Below are positions 21,777 through 33,117 of a DNA stretch of 64,000 bases, piece by piece; the first letter of the stretch is position 1; each line of letters begins with the position of its first letter. The translations under genes and the position numbers were made by a program. The stretch spans positions 62,001 through 126,000 of the forward strand of contig JAEPRB010000102.1 in the NCBI GenBank assembly GCA_016758965.1. Reading direction: 5' to 3'. This DNA is from Circinella minor (taxonomy: Eukaryota; Mucoromycota; Mucoromycetes; Mucorales; Lichtheimiaceae). The notes below the pieces were generated by a model. The model ran no database searches and was not told the DNA's origin. It was given only the letters and a program-made list of their open reading frames with translations.

Positions 21777-23660
21777 TTATTCTAAGATAAAGGTTTCCAC
21801 TTTATCTTTTTCAAAAAGATTCGCAAGAAACTTTCTTGAGTTGGAAACTTGCTCTTCATTTAGTTGACCAATGTAATATATACCAATCGCCTTGTATTTT
21901 CCAGTAGTTGCATTTTTCTTGATTACTGGATAAAAGCAGACATGCTTAGTATTGTTTGTTGCTTTACCGACAACGGGAAATGAACTATTAATAACGCCAG
22001 TGTTCACAGATTCTGTCAAACAACTTTGGTTATCCAGAAAAACCGACAAAGCAAAACATTCGTCATTGTCAGAAACGTCTTCTGTTAATGAGAGAACTGC
22101 TGGTGCAAAGTGATGATTCTTTTGAGTATCCTTGAGAAAATGTGTAGTGACACATCCAAAATGCGCTAATAGTTCAAAGTGATATTTATTGATCAAAAAA
22201 TCATCACCAACAAGCCTTGTTGGGTCCTTTTGGTTATTCATCTTGTTTAAACATTTTGAATACTTTTGAATGATATTTCTTTGGCTATTATTGAATAACC
22301 GACCTTTGTATTTACTGCTATTATTATTGTGAGTATAAGGTACTGGATATATTCTATGAGCTTTATTAAACGGTATATGTAAATCCATATTGGCATTGAC
22401 AAAATTGACGGTTTCGGATAGTGTGGTTGTAACTACATTGCCGGCCAAATGCCATCCATATATACCGGTCCATGAAGGAAGCATATAATAGTCATGCATT
22501 GTATTCGGACAACCTTGAACAGGGCCATATATTTTTGGGTTATGAACCCCAAAGAATAAGATGGAGAGATCTCTAGCTGCAATTGCTCGATAAAGATCCT
22601 GAAAAGCATGATGTAAATTCATTGTCGTATAATTAATATTTGCTAATATAGGTTGAACATTTTGAATGACAGGATAGAAAATGTTGAGTAATGCAAAGAG
22701 GGAGTCATGTTGACAAGCGCTGCTACGAAAGTAAGCTTGATGAAAAACTTGGTTTGCGCCACTACTACTAGCAGCAGTACTCTGTTGTTGTTGTAATCGA
22801 TGAAGACGAGCTGGAAAATTCAATAAAAAACCATATAACATGTCAGCTGGTATTATGTTCGTAGTTTCGTTGATAAGTTGTTGGCTTTGTTGCCAAAAAT
22901 GTAGGTCTTGACCCACCACCAATATAGATTGGGACATCATGACCTGAGCCAAGCTCCAACTACTTTTAAACCATGAAGAGTGTCGTAAATCCATAAGAGC
23001 TCTAGACCTAGCTTTAATACACCATTCAATCTCCTTGTTTCCACGACGAACAAAATCTTTTGAATGATGTACTTTGATTTCTGGTACAAGTGCAACAGTA
23101 TAATTTGCATGAGCATAAATACGGTGCATATTCTTGATATGTTTTAGTTTTGTTTTCTCGTCGTCGTCGTTGTTACTGTCAATGCATATTTTGTCATACC
23201 ATAAATAGTCAATCTGAAAATCATGGCACATTTGTTGTACAAGACGTTCGAACGATACATGTGTTATTGTTGATTTGTCTTTACTGTTATTGAATGTTGA
23301 AAAAATTCTTAGACACTTGGATCTATGTTGTCGCTGCTCTTTTTTGGGAGTTTGAATTAGTTTATGTTGTTCCTCAAGATTACTATAATTACATATATTA
23401 ATACTGGTGTTGCTGCTATTATTTGTTATGGTATTGATAGTGTTCTCATTAGCTTTTGGTATTAAGCCACCTGATTGTTCCCAGCAGTAGGAAAGGATAC
23501 AATATCCATTCTGCGCTTCTTTTCCAGGTACTTTTTTCCAATCACGAGTGCGAATCAACCATGTTGGTCGAAATGTCCCACCTCTAACGGCTTGTCGATA
23601 GCTTGTAGTGTCTACAAAATCTGCTGCTTTTTGATCGCTAGAATATTCGATGTACATCAA
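21777..23660 (-). CDS. HET-like (heterokaryon-incompatibility-type) protein
   Basis: A single uninterrupted frame of 627 residues from ATG 23660, unusual in this intron-rich window. Residues ~50-230 carry the HET-like pattern: GYCILSYCWEQSGG, then after a variable Asn-rich insert FERLVQQMCHDFQIDYLWYD, KICIDSNNDDDEK, MHRIYAHANYTVALVPE and later WFKSSWSLAQVMMSQSILVV. This matches the canonical order ALSYxWG ... LWxDxLCIxQ ... MxxIYxxAxxTxA. The C-terminal half has no domain I recognise and ends KDKVETFILE. In filamentous ascomycetes HET domains trigger allorecognition death; in Mucoromycota the family exists but its role is not established. No transmembrane segment is obvious. Confidence 0.75.
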   Translation of the reverse strand: MMYIEYSSDQKAADFVDTTSYRQAVRGGTFRPTWLIRTRDWKKVPGKEAQNGYCILSYCWEQSGGLIPKANENTINTITNNSSNTSINICNYSNLEEQHKLIQTPKKEQRQHRSKCLRIFSTFNNSKDKSTITHVSFERLVQQMCHDFQIDYLWYDKICIDSNNDDDEKTKLKHIKNMHRIYAHANYTVALVPEIKVHHSKDFVRRGNKEIEWCIKARSRALMDLRHSSWFKSSWSLAQVMMSQSILVVGQDLHFWQQSQQLINETTNIIPADMLYGFLLNFPARLHRLQQQQSTAASSSGANQVFHQAYFRSSACQHDSLFALLNIFYPVIQNVQPILANINYTTMNLHHAFQDLYRAIAARDLSILFFGVHNPKIYGPVQGCPNTMHDYYMLPSWTGIYGWHLAGNVVTTTLSETVNFVNANMDLHIPFNKAHRIYPVPYTHNNNSSKYKGRLFNNSQRNIIQKYSKCLNKMNNQKDPTRLVGDDFLINKYHFELLAHFGCVTTHFLKDTQKNHHFAPAVLSLTEDVSDNDECFALSVFLDNQSCLTESVNTGVINSSFPVVGKATNNTKHVCFYPVIKKNATTGKYKAIGIYYIGQLNEEQVSNSRKFLANLFEKDKVETFILE

Positions 23661-24452
23661 TAATCATGCGTTTTATAATGCGTAGTACAAGTTGTTAATG
23701 GGATGATACGTAGGATTATTAACCTAAACCTCTATTTTTTTGTGAGTCTTTGTTACGTACAGCTTTATATAAGCTTATGTATAGTAGAATGATTAGTACA
23801 TACGTACTGATTTTAAATAGAGACTTTAATTACTTGCACTGTAATAATATTACTTGGCTCGCCTCGTACGTACTTGGATACAAAGACGATATTCTTTTTT
23901 TTTTTTTTATTATTAAAAACAATCAATTGTATTTGTTCGCTCAAGAATATATTGAAAAGTCAACTGGTTTGTAATCTTTTAAAACGTTGTGGTGGGAAAT
24001 TATACATAAATAAATAGAAAAGTAGAAAAAGAAGAAAGAAATCATAAAAAAGAAAGGTGATCATTTCATATGAACAGATCAATAATTTGGTAATATGCCT
24101 GAGTTTTTTAATATATATTTCTTCTGTATGACAAAGGATACCGCGTGACCAACAATTTCATGCTTCTTTTAGAGTAAATATTAAATAATACAAGTTATTT
24201 CTATTATAGCTAATTGACAATCATTATGTATGTCAATTTATCAAATCATGATAATAATAGTGAATAGATAAACATTCACAAAAATGATGACAAAAAAAAA
24301 AGGACAACAAAAGTTCTTTTGGAGTAATATGATCTTTTTTTTTTTGTTTTACTATGCAAAATTCATTGAGAGCAAAAAAATTCGAACAAGAGTCCGAAAG
24401 CCACTCTTTTTATCTTCGTTTATTACTTTTTTTATCAGTTTTATATATAACC
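23661..24452. other. Intergenic between divergent HET-like and RRP42 genes
   Basis: AT-rich, containing several TACGTA-type palindromic hexamers near 23700-23870 and T/A runs. Open frames here are short and hydrophobic-noise-like. No gene is called. Confidence 0.5.
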
Positions 24453-25668
24453 ATGCCAGCTCCATTGATATCTCCATCCGAGAAAAGTTATATTACACAA
24501 GGTATTGAAAGTGATTGTCGCGCTGATGGTCGAGGTCGTCTTGAATATCGTCATTTGGTATTAGAAAATGGTCTTTTGTCACAAACAAGTGGTAGTGCGC
24601 GTGGTCGATTAGGTGACAGTGACGTGCTTGTTGGTATCAAGGTCGAGATCGGCGATATCGAACAGGATCAACCAGACCAAGGTCGCATTGTATGCAATGT
24701 TGAATGGTAAATAGAATAGGTTTATTTTTATTTTTCTCAACAATAATGGACAAAGACAATCACCATTAATAAAAACGATCCATATATAAAAATTGTATTC
24801 TTTAACGCATTCATTAATGAATTGATTGAAATAGTTCACCAAGTGCATCACAACAATTCGAAGGGCATGGTGCCGACGAACTTAATAATACCTTGACACT
24901 TGCATTAGAACGATTTCTTTGTGGACCACAAAGTGGATTAGATCTTGCTAAACTTTGTATTATACCTGGAAGACAATGCTGGGTTATCTATGTGGATGCT
25001 ATGGTAATGGATTGTGCTGGAAACCTTTTGGATTGTATTATTATGACCACACGTTCTGCTTTGTTCGATACACGTATCCCCAAGACTGAAATTCAAGATT
25101 TAGGCGACGGTGAATATGAGTTTGAGGTGATGGATGATGTCGAGGATGCTGAACCTATTGGCAATTGGGATCGATTACCACTTGCTGTCACTTTATATAA
25201 GGTAATTTATCTAAGGAGTTTTCTGAATAGTAAGGAGAAAAATAAACATATTAGTTTCTAACTCTTACATTATAATAGATTGGTGATAGATATATTATTG
25301 ATCCTACAATTATTGAAGAACTTTGTTCTGAAGTAACTTTGACCGTGGGTGTCAATAAAGAAGGTTCTATCTGTGGTGTTCAAAAAGGTTCAAATGGTAG
25401 TATTGATCCAAGTCTTTTGACTGAAATGATTCAGGTAACAATAATAAGGGGGAAGTGGGTTTATAGTGGTATTGTAAAGGGTTCGGTATAAAGATTATAG
25501 ATAAGGTGATTAACACGATCTATAATTTAATAGACTGCTACTACATTGGGTAAGAGTTTAATTGAACAATTGGATGCTAAATTAATTGATGATGATAAAG
25601 CAGTACAAGAGAAACGAATGCGCGGAGAACCCGTACAAAAACTTGGCTTTTTCGCTGCTGTTTTTTAA
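24453..25668 (+). CDS. RRP42: Exosome complex component RRP42 (RNase PH-like)
   Basis: Four exons (24453-24706, 24835-25201, 25279-25434, 25534-25668) join in frame to 303 residues, normal for the family. The N-terminus has SEKSYITQGIESDCRADGRG and RLEYRHLVLENGLLSQTSGS, the RNase PH hallmark region. GSARGRLGDSDVLVGIKVEI, then SGLDLAKLCIIPGRQCWVIY and the paralogue-typical VDAMVMDCAGNLLDCIIMTT follow. It is one of six RNase PH-like subunits of the catalytically inactive ring of the eukaryotic RNA exosome, acting in 3'-5' RNA processing in nucleus and cytosol. Another ring subunit (RRP43 or RRP45) is less likely, because the start and GNLLD region fit RRP42 best. Confidence 0.9.
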
Positions 25669-25928
25669 AAAAAAAACAATGTTTCATCCAATTTCTATAC
25701 AATTACATTGACACAATGCACATATTATTCTTGTTTCCTCTTATCACTCTACACTTATTCCCCATCGTCAACCTCCATCCTTGTAATTGACACGATCCGT
25801 TTCTTCCTTTTCCATATAAATTAATAAATCATTTGCATAATTCACAGCATATTTACAGAAAAAAGAACAAAAAAAAAAAAGATTAGAATTAGTTATTATT
25901 ATTATTTATTATGATCGCTACTTAGAAT

Positions 25929-27520
25929 TTATGCAGTTTTGCTTCCACTAGCAGCTTCAGCAGCTAAACGTTCACGCTTACGCAAAGCACGTCGACGAAC
26001 ATCTTTTTGAATGTTGAAATTTTGAGTGATCCAGAAGTTAGGGCTAAGCAAATTCATGAACCAGTTAGCAAGACCTTGACTGGGGTAAGAAGTCGAGGTA
26101 AAAGGAACATTAGAACCACAGGCCAATCCGATCTTGGACAAGACACTGGCAACATAAGGCTTGGGCAAAGGAATCAAGAAGGAAGGACGACGAATCTTGC
26201 TCATGGATGAAACGACAAAGTAAGTATTGACATTTTGTACAATAATACCTTGGTTTTCAACTTCCTTGGCAAGAGATTGAGTCCATGTCGACAAAAATGC
26301 CTTACTACCGGAGTAGACGGAAAGATAAGGGCTAGGAACCATACCAGCAAATGAACCCAAGTTAAGAATAAGACCTGAACGACTAATAAACAAGATAATA
26401 ACAGTTACTAATGAGATTTCTTCCCCTTTGTAATATATCATAAACGCACGCTTATATATGTATGGATTTTTCGACAGGATATATTCAAGGCATATACACC
26501 GGTTTTCACCATAACTCTTCTTATTTTTCTGTACTTACTTTGTTTGCATTTGAGGTAATACAAGCTTGGTCATCTTGAGTGCACCCATAACATTGACTTC
26601 AATAATATCTTCGATAACCTTATCACTTTCTTCAGTAAATGGTGTAGGAATATCGTGATTGGTACCAACATTGTTTACTAAAATATCATTATGTTGATTA
26701 AAAAAATAGAATCATTTATCATTAACCCCCCCAAAAAAAAATAACTTTCATCCCCAACAAGAAGCATTCTTCATAATTTTTTACCTAATACACCAACGCG
26801 AATATTGCTCATAAGATCACCAAGACGAGCAAAATCAGCATTATCACCCTTTGTAAAGTCCATAGCATAAGTTTTTGTTTCTACACCATATTGATCACCT
26901 ATTCAATTGCAAAAAAAAAAAAACGCGATATATATTAGCTAATCCACTCTTCCTTTCCATATAACTCTCAATTAAACGTATGCGTGTATTCAAGATAAGA
27001 TACTTTACCAATTTCCTTTGCAATAGTTTCGAGTTTCGAGGCAGTACGCGAAACGAGCAATACGTTGAATTTATTCTTTGCTAATTGTTGAGCAAACTCC
27101 TTGCCAATACCATCCGATGCTCCCGTAATGACTATTATGATTTTTTAAAAACTGTCAACAAAATGGATCTATTGATTTTAACACAAAACTTCACTTTATA
27201 ATATTTTTTTTATTTCTTACCAGCCCATGAACCATTTCCAGCACCAAATTTCTTGAGCTATAATATAAATATATATTTATATCAAAAGACAACATCGATA
27301 CATTCGTGTTGTTAGGTACAAGGCCTTTTTTTTTTTTTTTTGCTTAGTTACAGTGAACACAATAAAATAAAATATTTATTACCGAAACACCCTTCAAAAC
27401 ATAAAGTTCTAATAAAGTCTTAAGAAAGCTGAACACTTTAAAACTAACAGCTGCAACACCAACAGCTGCCAATGCTGAAGTAGCAGCTAATAATCTTGAG
27501 TCTTGGGCAATTTGCTCCAT
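25929..27520 (-). CDS. IFA38: Very-long-chain 3-oxoacyl-CoA reductase (HSD17B12/Ifa38-type)
   Basis: The multi-exon minus-strand gene starts [20 protein letters not shown] with an N-terminal membrane helix and a second hydrophobic stretch. Rossmann motif: [20 protein letters not shown]. Cofactor region: [12 protein letters not shown], then [14 protein letters not shown]. Catalytic Ser and Yxxx[21 protein letters not shown] followed by SKAFLSTW. The tail ends in basic residues then EAASGSKTA. It catalyses the first reduction in ER fatty-acid elongation to very-long-chain fatty acids (NADPH). The distal ~100 residues ([20 protein letters not shown]) match fungal Ifa38/KAR enzymes. It lies tail-to-tail with RRP42. 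Confidence 0.93.
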
Positions 27521-27756
27521 AATATTCCAGTTTCCCGCGCAAAACAACAAGAAAGAGAAAAGAAAAAAATAAGACGGGGAGTTAAAGCTGGATATATATA
27601 TATATTTATTATTTGCATATGTTTTTTTTTTTTTACAGGTAGCTTTTTTTTTTCGTTCGGACACTGAAGCCCTTTAGATTAACCCAACTTTTGGTGTTTT
27701 AAATATATTATAGACAAGCATATGAATAATCTCTGTTTAAAGAAAAAAAGAAGAAA

Positions 27757-29154
27757 TTATGCCGATTCTTTAGCGGCACCACTTGCACGCCATTCACCAA
27801 GAATTAAACTGATGATTTCATCCAAACCAACACCGTTCTTGACTTGAGCAAAAACAGTAGGACCATTACCTCTGTTTTTCATAATAATTAATTAATGTGG
27901 TTATTTATCATTTTTTTTTTTTACTTTTTTTTTTTAGAAATTACTGTTATTTACCTCATCTTCTTTGCGTCACGAGACATGACATCCAAATCGGCACCAA
28001 CAATAGGAGCCAAATCAGTCTTGTTAATAATTAATAAATCACTTTGAGTGATACCGGGACCTGTAATAGGTGTTATCCATTTTTGCACTTTATTCCCCTT
28101 CCATTGGTTTTCCCTTGAAACTATAAAAAAAGTTAAAATATTACTTACCACCCTTACGAGGCACCTTGTCACCACCAGCAACATCAATGACATAGATAAT
28201 GTAATCAGCTAGAAAATTATTAATAATCATCCATTTTATGCATGTATAAAGACATATATCCTTAAAGTTATTTAAAGCTTACCAAGTTCACGACTATAAT
28301 TAGCAGCCAAATTATCACCACCGGACTCGATTAAAAGCAATTGTGTATTAAATTTAGCATGAAGGATTTCAAGCGCATTCATATTTGCAGAGACATCTTC
28401 ACTATATATATATTTTTATAAAAAAAATAAAACCGGGAAAACGCAGGTTATAGTTTATCAGAAATATGATTTGCGGACTTTTTTTTCTTCTTTTTGTTCA
28501 TTTTCATTTACTGTATATTTACCGGATAGCCTAAATAAGAACGCGTAAAAAAAAAAAATGCAAAGATAAGATAAAGAATTATTATCAATGGTTTCACACA
28601 TGAGAAAGCAAAAAGATAGAATTTTTAAATTTATTGTAATAATGATAATAATGCTTACAGCATGAGGACAACCACCTGTTTCAATAGCCTTGATTCTTTC
28701 TTCAGGCAAAGCTTTGTTGCGAACTAAAAATTCAGTATCTTCCTTTGTAAAAATGTCATTAGTAACAGCGGCAATGGAATAAGTTTCCCGCAATCTTTGA
28801 CAAAGTGCTAACATCAACGCGGTTTTGCCCGAACCGACAGGTCTATTATATACAAAAGAAACATCAGAAAGTCTTTCTCAACTCTTTTTTTTTTCCAAAG
28901 AATAATTAAATATATATAAGAAGTTTTTTTTACCCGCCAATACCAACAGTGAAAGAACGTTCACTCCAATCCCGGTTCTTATAGATAGCCTTGGGTCGTT
29001 CTTCATAGTGACCAGGGTGATCAAGCTGTTCATGCGTATGGCCATGCTCATGCGCATCGTGCGAGTGGCTATGGGCGTTATGGTCGTGTGAATGTGCAGG
29101 AGCAGCACCAGATGAAGAGTTAGTTAAATCAAAACGGCAAGTATCGTTAGACAT
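27757..29154 (-). CDS. ureG: Urease accessory GTPase UreG with His-rich N-terminus
   Basis: The multi-exon minus-strand gene starts at 29154. The first ~50 residues contain a His-rich region ([20 protein letters not shown]) likely to store Ni(II). The P-loop is split by an intron: [20 protein letters not shown]. Further marks are [20 protein letters not shown], the Ni-binding ETGGCPHA region, [40 protein letters not shown] and the base-specificity motif NKTDLAP. UreG hydrolyses GTP to load nickel into apo-urease together with UreD/UreF. Urease itself is not in the window. The His-rich extension is typical of plant and fungal UreG and replaces a separate UreE. Confidence 0.95.
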
Positions 29155-30452
29155 TTTTTCTTTATTGTATGTTTTGTTTTATAAGGAGGAAGTGTGAGAA
29201 AAATGAGAAAGAAATGAATGTATAATGGTGATGATTTGAGCTGTTCCTTCACTTTTTCCTCATTGAGGCTCCGATGGTTTATGAGTGGATGTAATTTTTA
29301 AAGCCAATGAAAAATATACACTGGCAGTATTCTGTATATTGAAAGCAGGGAAACAATTTTTCTACACAACATAACAATAGATGTCCCTACTAATACTTGT
29401 ATAAAGAATTTAAACAACCGAGAGATAAAATTAATAGTATAAATTATAGCAGTAAATGAGTGACTTTATTTTTAATAATACCATACTATAAACAATGAGG
29501 AAGGAAATAGAAGCAATCATTCATCTTCCATCTGTCAACTCCTTAAACCCAGCAGAGTAGCTCAACCGGGGCGCATTTACCATTTTTGGTTTTCAAAGTT
29601 GCATATTTGAATTATATAATTGTTATCAAGGCTTTAATTATACTTTCTCTTTTACTTTTTCAGCATCATTTTATTCAACCTATTATTTATCCGATCAGCC
29701 TTGCAGTTTCATTAGATAACGATGACCCAATAACATAACAGGAGAGGAAGAAACTTCCAGTAACTGGTGATGCGAAAAAAAAAAATCTATATGTACAACC
29801 TTTTTTTTTTTTTTTTACATATAAAAAAAATTACGCCAAGAACATATCACAATGTAAAACTCGTTTGGTGTGTTCAATTTGGGAGCGGTGATTTTTTTTT
29901 TTGATGAAAAACAAATAACAATAATGTAAGGACACATGACAACATATAAACATAAACATTATATTATATGTTTCTCAATACAAATAACTTGATTTTTCAC
30001 CGCAACAATAATTTTCCTTTTTTTTTTCTTAGTATGGTATAAGGTGTGTATGTGTGAAGCAAGGAGGTTTGCAATAAATTATAATAACAGTAATAATAAA
30101 AAAAAAGTAATTATATGTATATATAAGGATTATATATGTTCTCCAAGTATAAGAGCGGTAGTGTAATAAAGCATATATGTATATGATAAGTATGTATAAC
30201 ATAGAAAGACAGATAGATAAATTGGTAGAGGTAAGAGGTAAGAGATAGTAAGTTGTAGCAGTAGAACAGCAGTAGTACGTATGTATGTATATGGATAAGA
30301 TTGATCTAGTGGAAAATCAATAAAAGTAACGTGATATTTGTTAATAAATATTGATAGTGGAATTATAGATAAATAAACATACCTTAAATAAAAAAAATTT
30401 ACAGTTGCAGGTTTTACATAGAATTGAACTTGAAGAAGGTGGACGATATTTT
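29155..30452. other. Intergenic, no gene; one tRNA-like fragment
   Basis: AT-rich with T/A homopolymers. Around 29551-29620 a stretch reads gagtagctcaaccggggcgc, resembling a tRNA D-arm/A-box, but no matching T-arm or acceptor stem follows at the right distance. I treat it as at most a decayed tRNA-derived fragment. The rest shows nothing. Confidence 0.45.
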
Positions 30453-30692
30453 TTAAGCACCAGTACATGTGGGATCACGGCTTATAGAAATGCTAGCTCT
30501 AGCACCACCCATAGGATCAACAAAACTTCCTATAACATCTGGTACTCTTCCCATACGCATTGGATCATTTATAAAAGATACGGACGCAGCTACTTGTGCT
30601 TGTTGTATCGATTGTTGATTACGAACAAGTTCTTCTTGACTAATTTCACTTTGAATTTTACGTAAAGACTTTCTGAAAAAAAATAATGGCAT
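30453..30692 (-). CDS. Small hypothetical protein, or last exon of a larger gene
   Basis: Open frame of 79 residues from ATG 30692: SLRKIQSEISQEELVRNQQS, IQQAQVAASVSFINDPMRMG, RVPDVIGSFVDPMGGARAS, ending DPTCTGA. Composition is balanced and non-repetitive, unlike the noise ORFs around it, with a charged helical N-terminal half. A consensus acceptor (ttttttttcag) lies just inside at ~30675, so this may be a terminal exon whose upstream exons I could not place. No family is recognised. Confidence 0.4.
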   Translation of the reverse strand: MPLFFFRKSLRKIQSEISQEELVRNQQSIQQAQVAASVSFINDPMRMGRVPDVIGSFVDPMGGARASISISRDPTCTGA

Positions 30693-31787
30693 TGTTATGT
30701 ATAAATAATAAAGAATATGTATGTAGGTTACGTAGAAACAAGAGATGTTAATGTTGTTATAGATTTTCAAAACGAGAGAATAGAAAAAAAGAGATAGCAG
30801 TAGTGTTAAAATGGAGAAAAAACTGTAAAGAAATTACAAAATGTATTGTTTGATAAATCAAACCCTTTCTTTTATATAGCTTTTACGTATTGATGCGGAA
30901 TTGAAAAAAAAAAAGTATGATCAAATTGAGAAAACGAAGAAGTACTTGCCAGCTGCATCACCATCAATCGAATGAAGACATCCGGTATTTTTGTTGCTTG
31001 ATAAGGATTTCTATCTCCCCCATCGCTCCCCCCAGTCTCAACCTTTTTTTTTTTTGGTCTTTTTGTAGCCCCTAATGTGCTATCGGCCGTACGTAAAAAC
31101 TATAATCCTTTCTAAATTTTGTTCCCGAGTAGAATGGTAAGACTTTTGGAGATTCGAGTTAAACAAAAGAACCCACGTAGCAAAAGAAAGTAGGCATCCG
31201 CATCTAAGTTTTTTTTTTTTTGATGTTCTATTACGTATCATGCTTATCATATTGACAAATTACTTTTATAATTTAAAACACTTCTTTATCAATATTAAAA
31301 GAAGAGTTTCCAGATAACGACAAATAACAACAAACATTACAAACGCCCAAATGCTGTAATGTATGTTGATTGCGGACTACCTATTATGACAGTATACAGT
31401 AAATCTAAAAACACAATTACGTCTTTTGTGTGTGACGTTATCAATCTTGCTTACCACATTGACGCACTAATTGGTTCATATCCGAATGGTTAATATGCAA
31501 TGTATGTTGTCCTTTTTATTATTCTTGATTGTAATAACTGGTTATATACCTACAATTATATTATTTTTTTTCGATGTGTGGCATACCCAATGCATGATAA
31601 GGTATGTAACGGTATGCGTTTCAAACATATCATTTATTATTTTTCTAAATGCACTGGATAAAATCATTATTATGTATTAACAATATACATTTGCAATATC
31701 GTTCAGTAGTTGTGAGTATTATCATGTAAACTTTTTTTTTTGAGTATTGTGTAAACCAGGGAGCATACAGATTATGTCTAAACTACC

Positions 31788-31791
<4 letters not shown>

Positions 31792-31820
<29 letters not shown>
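31792..31820. repeat. Poly(T) run, 29 bases
   Basis: Uninterrupted T29, paired at ~250 bases with an A32 run on its right. Possibly slippage-generated or the poly(A) trace of a minus-strand retroposed copy. Confidence 0.9.
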
Positions 31821-31822
<2 letters not shown>

Positions 31823-32073
31823 GTAAAAAAAAATAAGAGACAGTAATCAAAGAAAATTCTTATTATAACTTACTAATAATTATTAGTGCATCATCAAAAA
31901 ACTTGTCAAAGTTTAAAGTAATAGAAAAATAATAAATCCAGTCAAATTTTCCTATTCAGGGTATGTATAAGTGAAAATCTTTAATTATTGCTTACCTGAT
32001 ATTGCAAGAATACCGCGGTAATAACGGAGTCAAATTGTTTGCTAGTTTTAAACCGATGATGTGCATCCGATCG

Positions 32074-32105
<32 letters not shown>
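32074..32105. repeat. Poly(A) run, 32 bases
   Basis: Uninterrupted A32 immediately after gatcg. No retroelement coding sequence lies beside it. Confidence 0.9.
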
Positions 32106-32108
<3 letters not shown>

Positions 32109-33117
32109 CAGCGAAAAAATCTAACTCTTTATGCTTTCTAGTGTTTTTGCAATTCCTTTTTTCTTTTGTTAGTTTTATGATACTTTTTAAAGTACGATAA
32201 GACTTTTCTTTGGAACGATCATACAAGTAACACATGGAGATCTAATTTGAAATACTCTTTATCAATCCTATATGTTTATAGTCTTTTTTTTTCATGACAT
32301 ACTAAATAAAGTTGCTAATATTATTTTAAGAAATAAACATTCATTTCACTTCTAGCCTCTCCCTACGCCTCTTTATATATATATTTGATAAAGTTATAAT
32401 TATAAACAATATTATTCAGCATACTCGGTGACAGAATTCTAGACCCTATCTTTTGTCTGTTTGTTAACAAATAAACAGCGGGGTACCTGTTGTTCGTGTC
32501 ATACTCGCTTTTATGCATAGATTAACTGTTGAAAAACAGAGACATAAACTACTTATTTATGTAAGTATGATCAAATGATCTACATATACATTAAGAAACA
32601 CATCTTTATAAGAACTGCTGTCATTGATACATACTACGTAATCACATGTTATAGAAGGAAATTAATTGACCTATAAGTGTTGTTTTCATAATGATTGAAC
32701 AGTTGGTTCCAACATATTATATTATTTTTGTTGTGATGTCCTACTACGTACTTTCATATTGACAACTATACAATGCTATCAATTATTTGGTCTATTACTA
32801 TCCAAGTTTTTAGTAAATTCTTTATTAATAATCTTATATGAGTCGAAGAGGAATTATATTATTATTATCATCTATCTTCTTTTAGCCTGTTGTCAATTTC
32901 TTTTTTTTGTGTGTGTAGCATATTATTGTTTTTGTCAGTTACTCATTGGTAAAAATTTGTTCCATTAAAGATTTCCTATATGCAGCTGACTTATAACAGC
33001 GGGGTGCATAATAATAGCGCTTCGTTTTTTTTATGATTAAGGTTAGACGACGTAGCCCTCTCTTTCTTTGTATGTGATTTGTATGAGTTTTTTTTTATTC
33101 TACTATTATTCTTTTCA

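Larger units (their letters stand above)
30693..33117. other. Gene-poor stretch with long homopolymer runs
   Basis: 2.4 kb without a supportable gene. The notable content is a 29-base T run (31792-31820) and a 32-base A run (32074-32105) about 250 bases apart in inverted sense. A short plus-strand frame at ~30882-30975 (LLRIDAELKKKKYDQIEK) follows a good acceptor but has no partner exon. The rest is AT-rich background. Confidence 0.5.

Noticed and set aside
29551..29620. tRNA-like sequence (gagtagctcaaccggggcgc)
   Set aside because: An A-box-like D-arm is present, but no T-arm, anticodon stem or acceptor stem pairs at proper spacing.
30882..30975. Plus-strand exon LLRIDAELKKKKYDQIEK after a good acceptor
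   Set aside because: No upstream exon joins in the right phase, it is Lys-rich in AT-rich DNA, and a stop follows soon.
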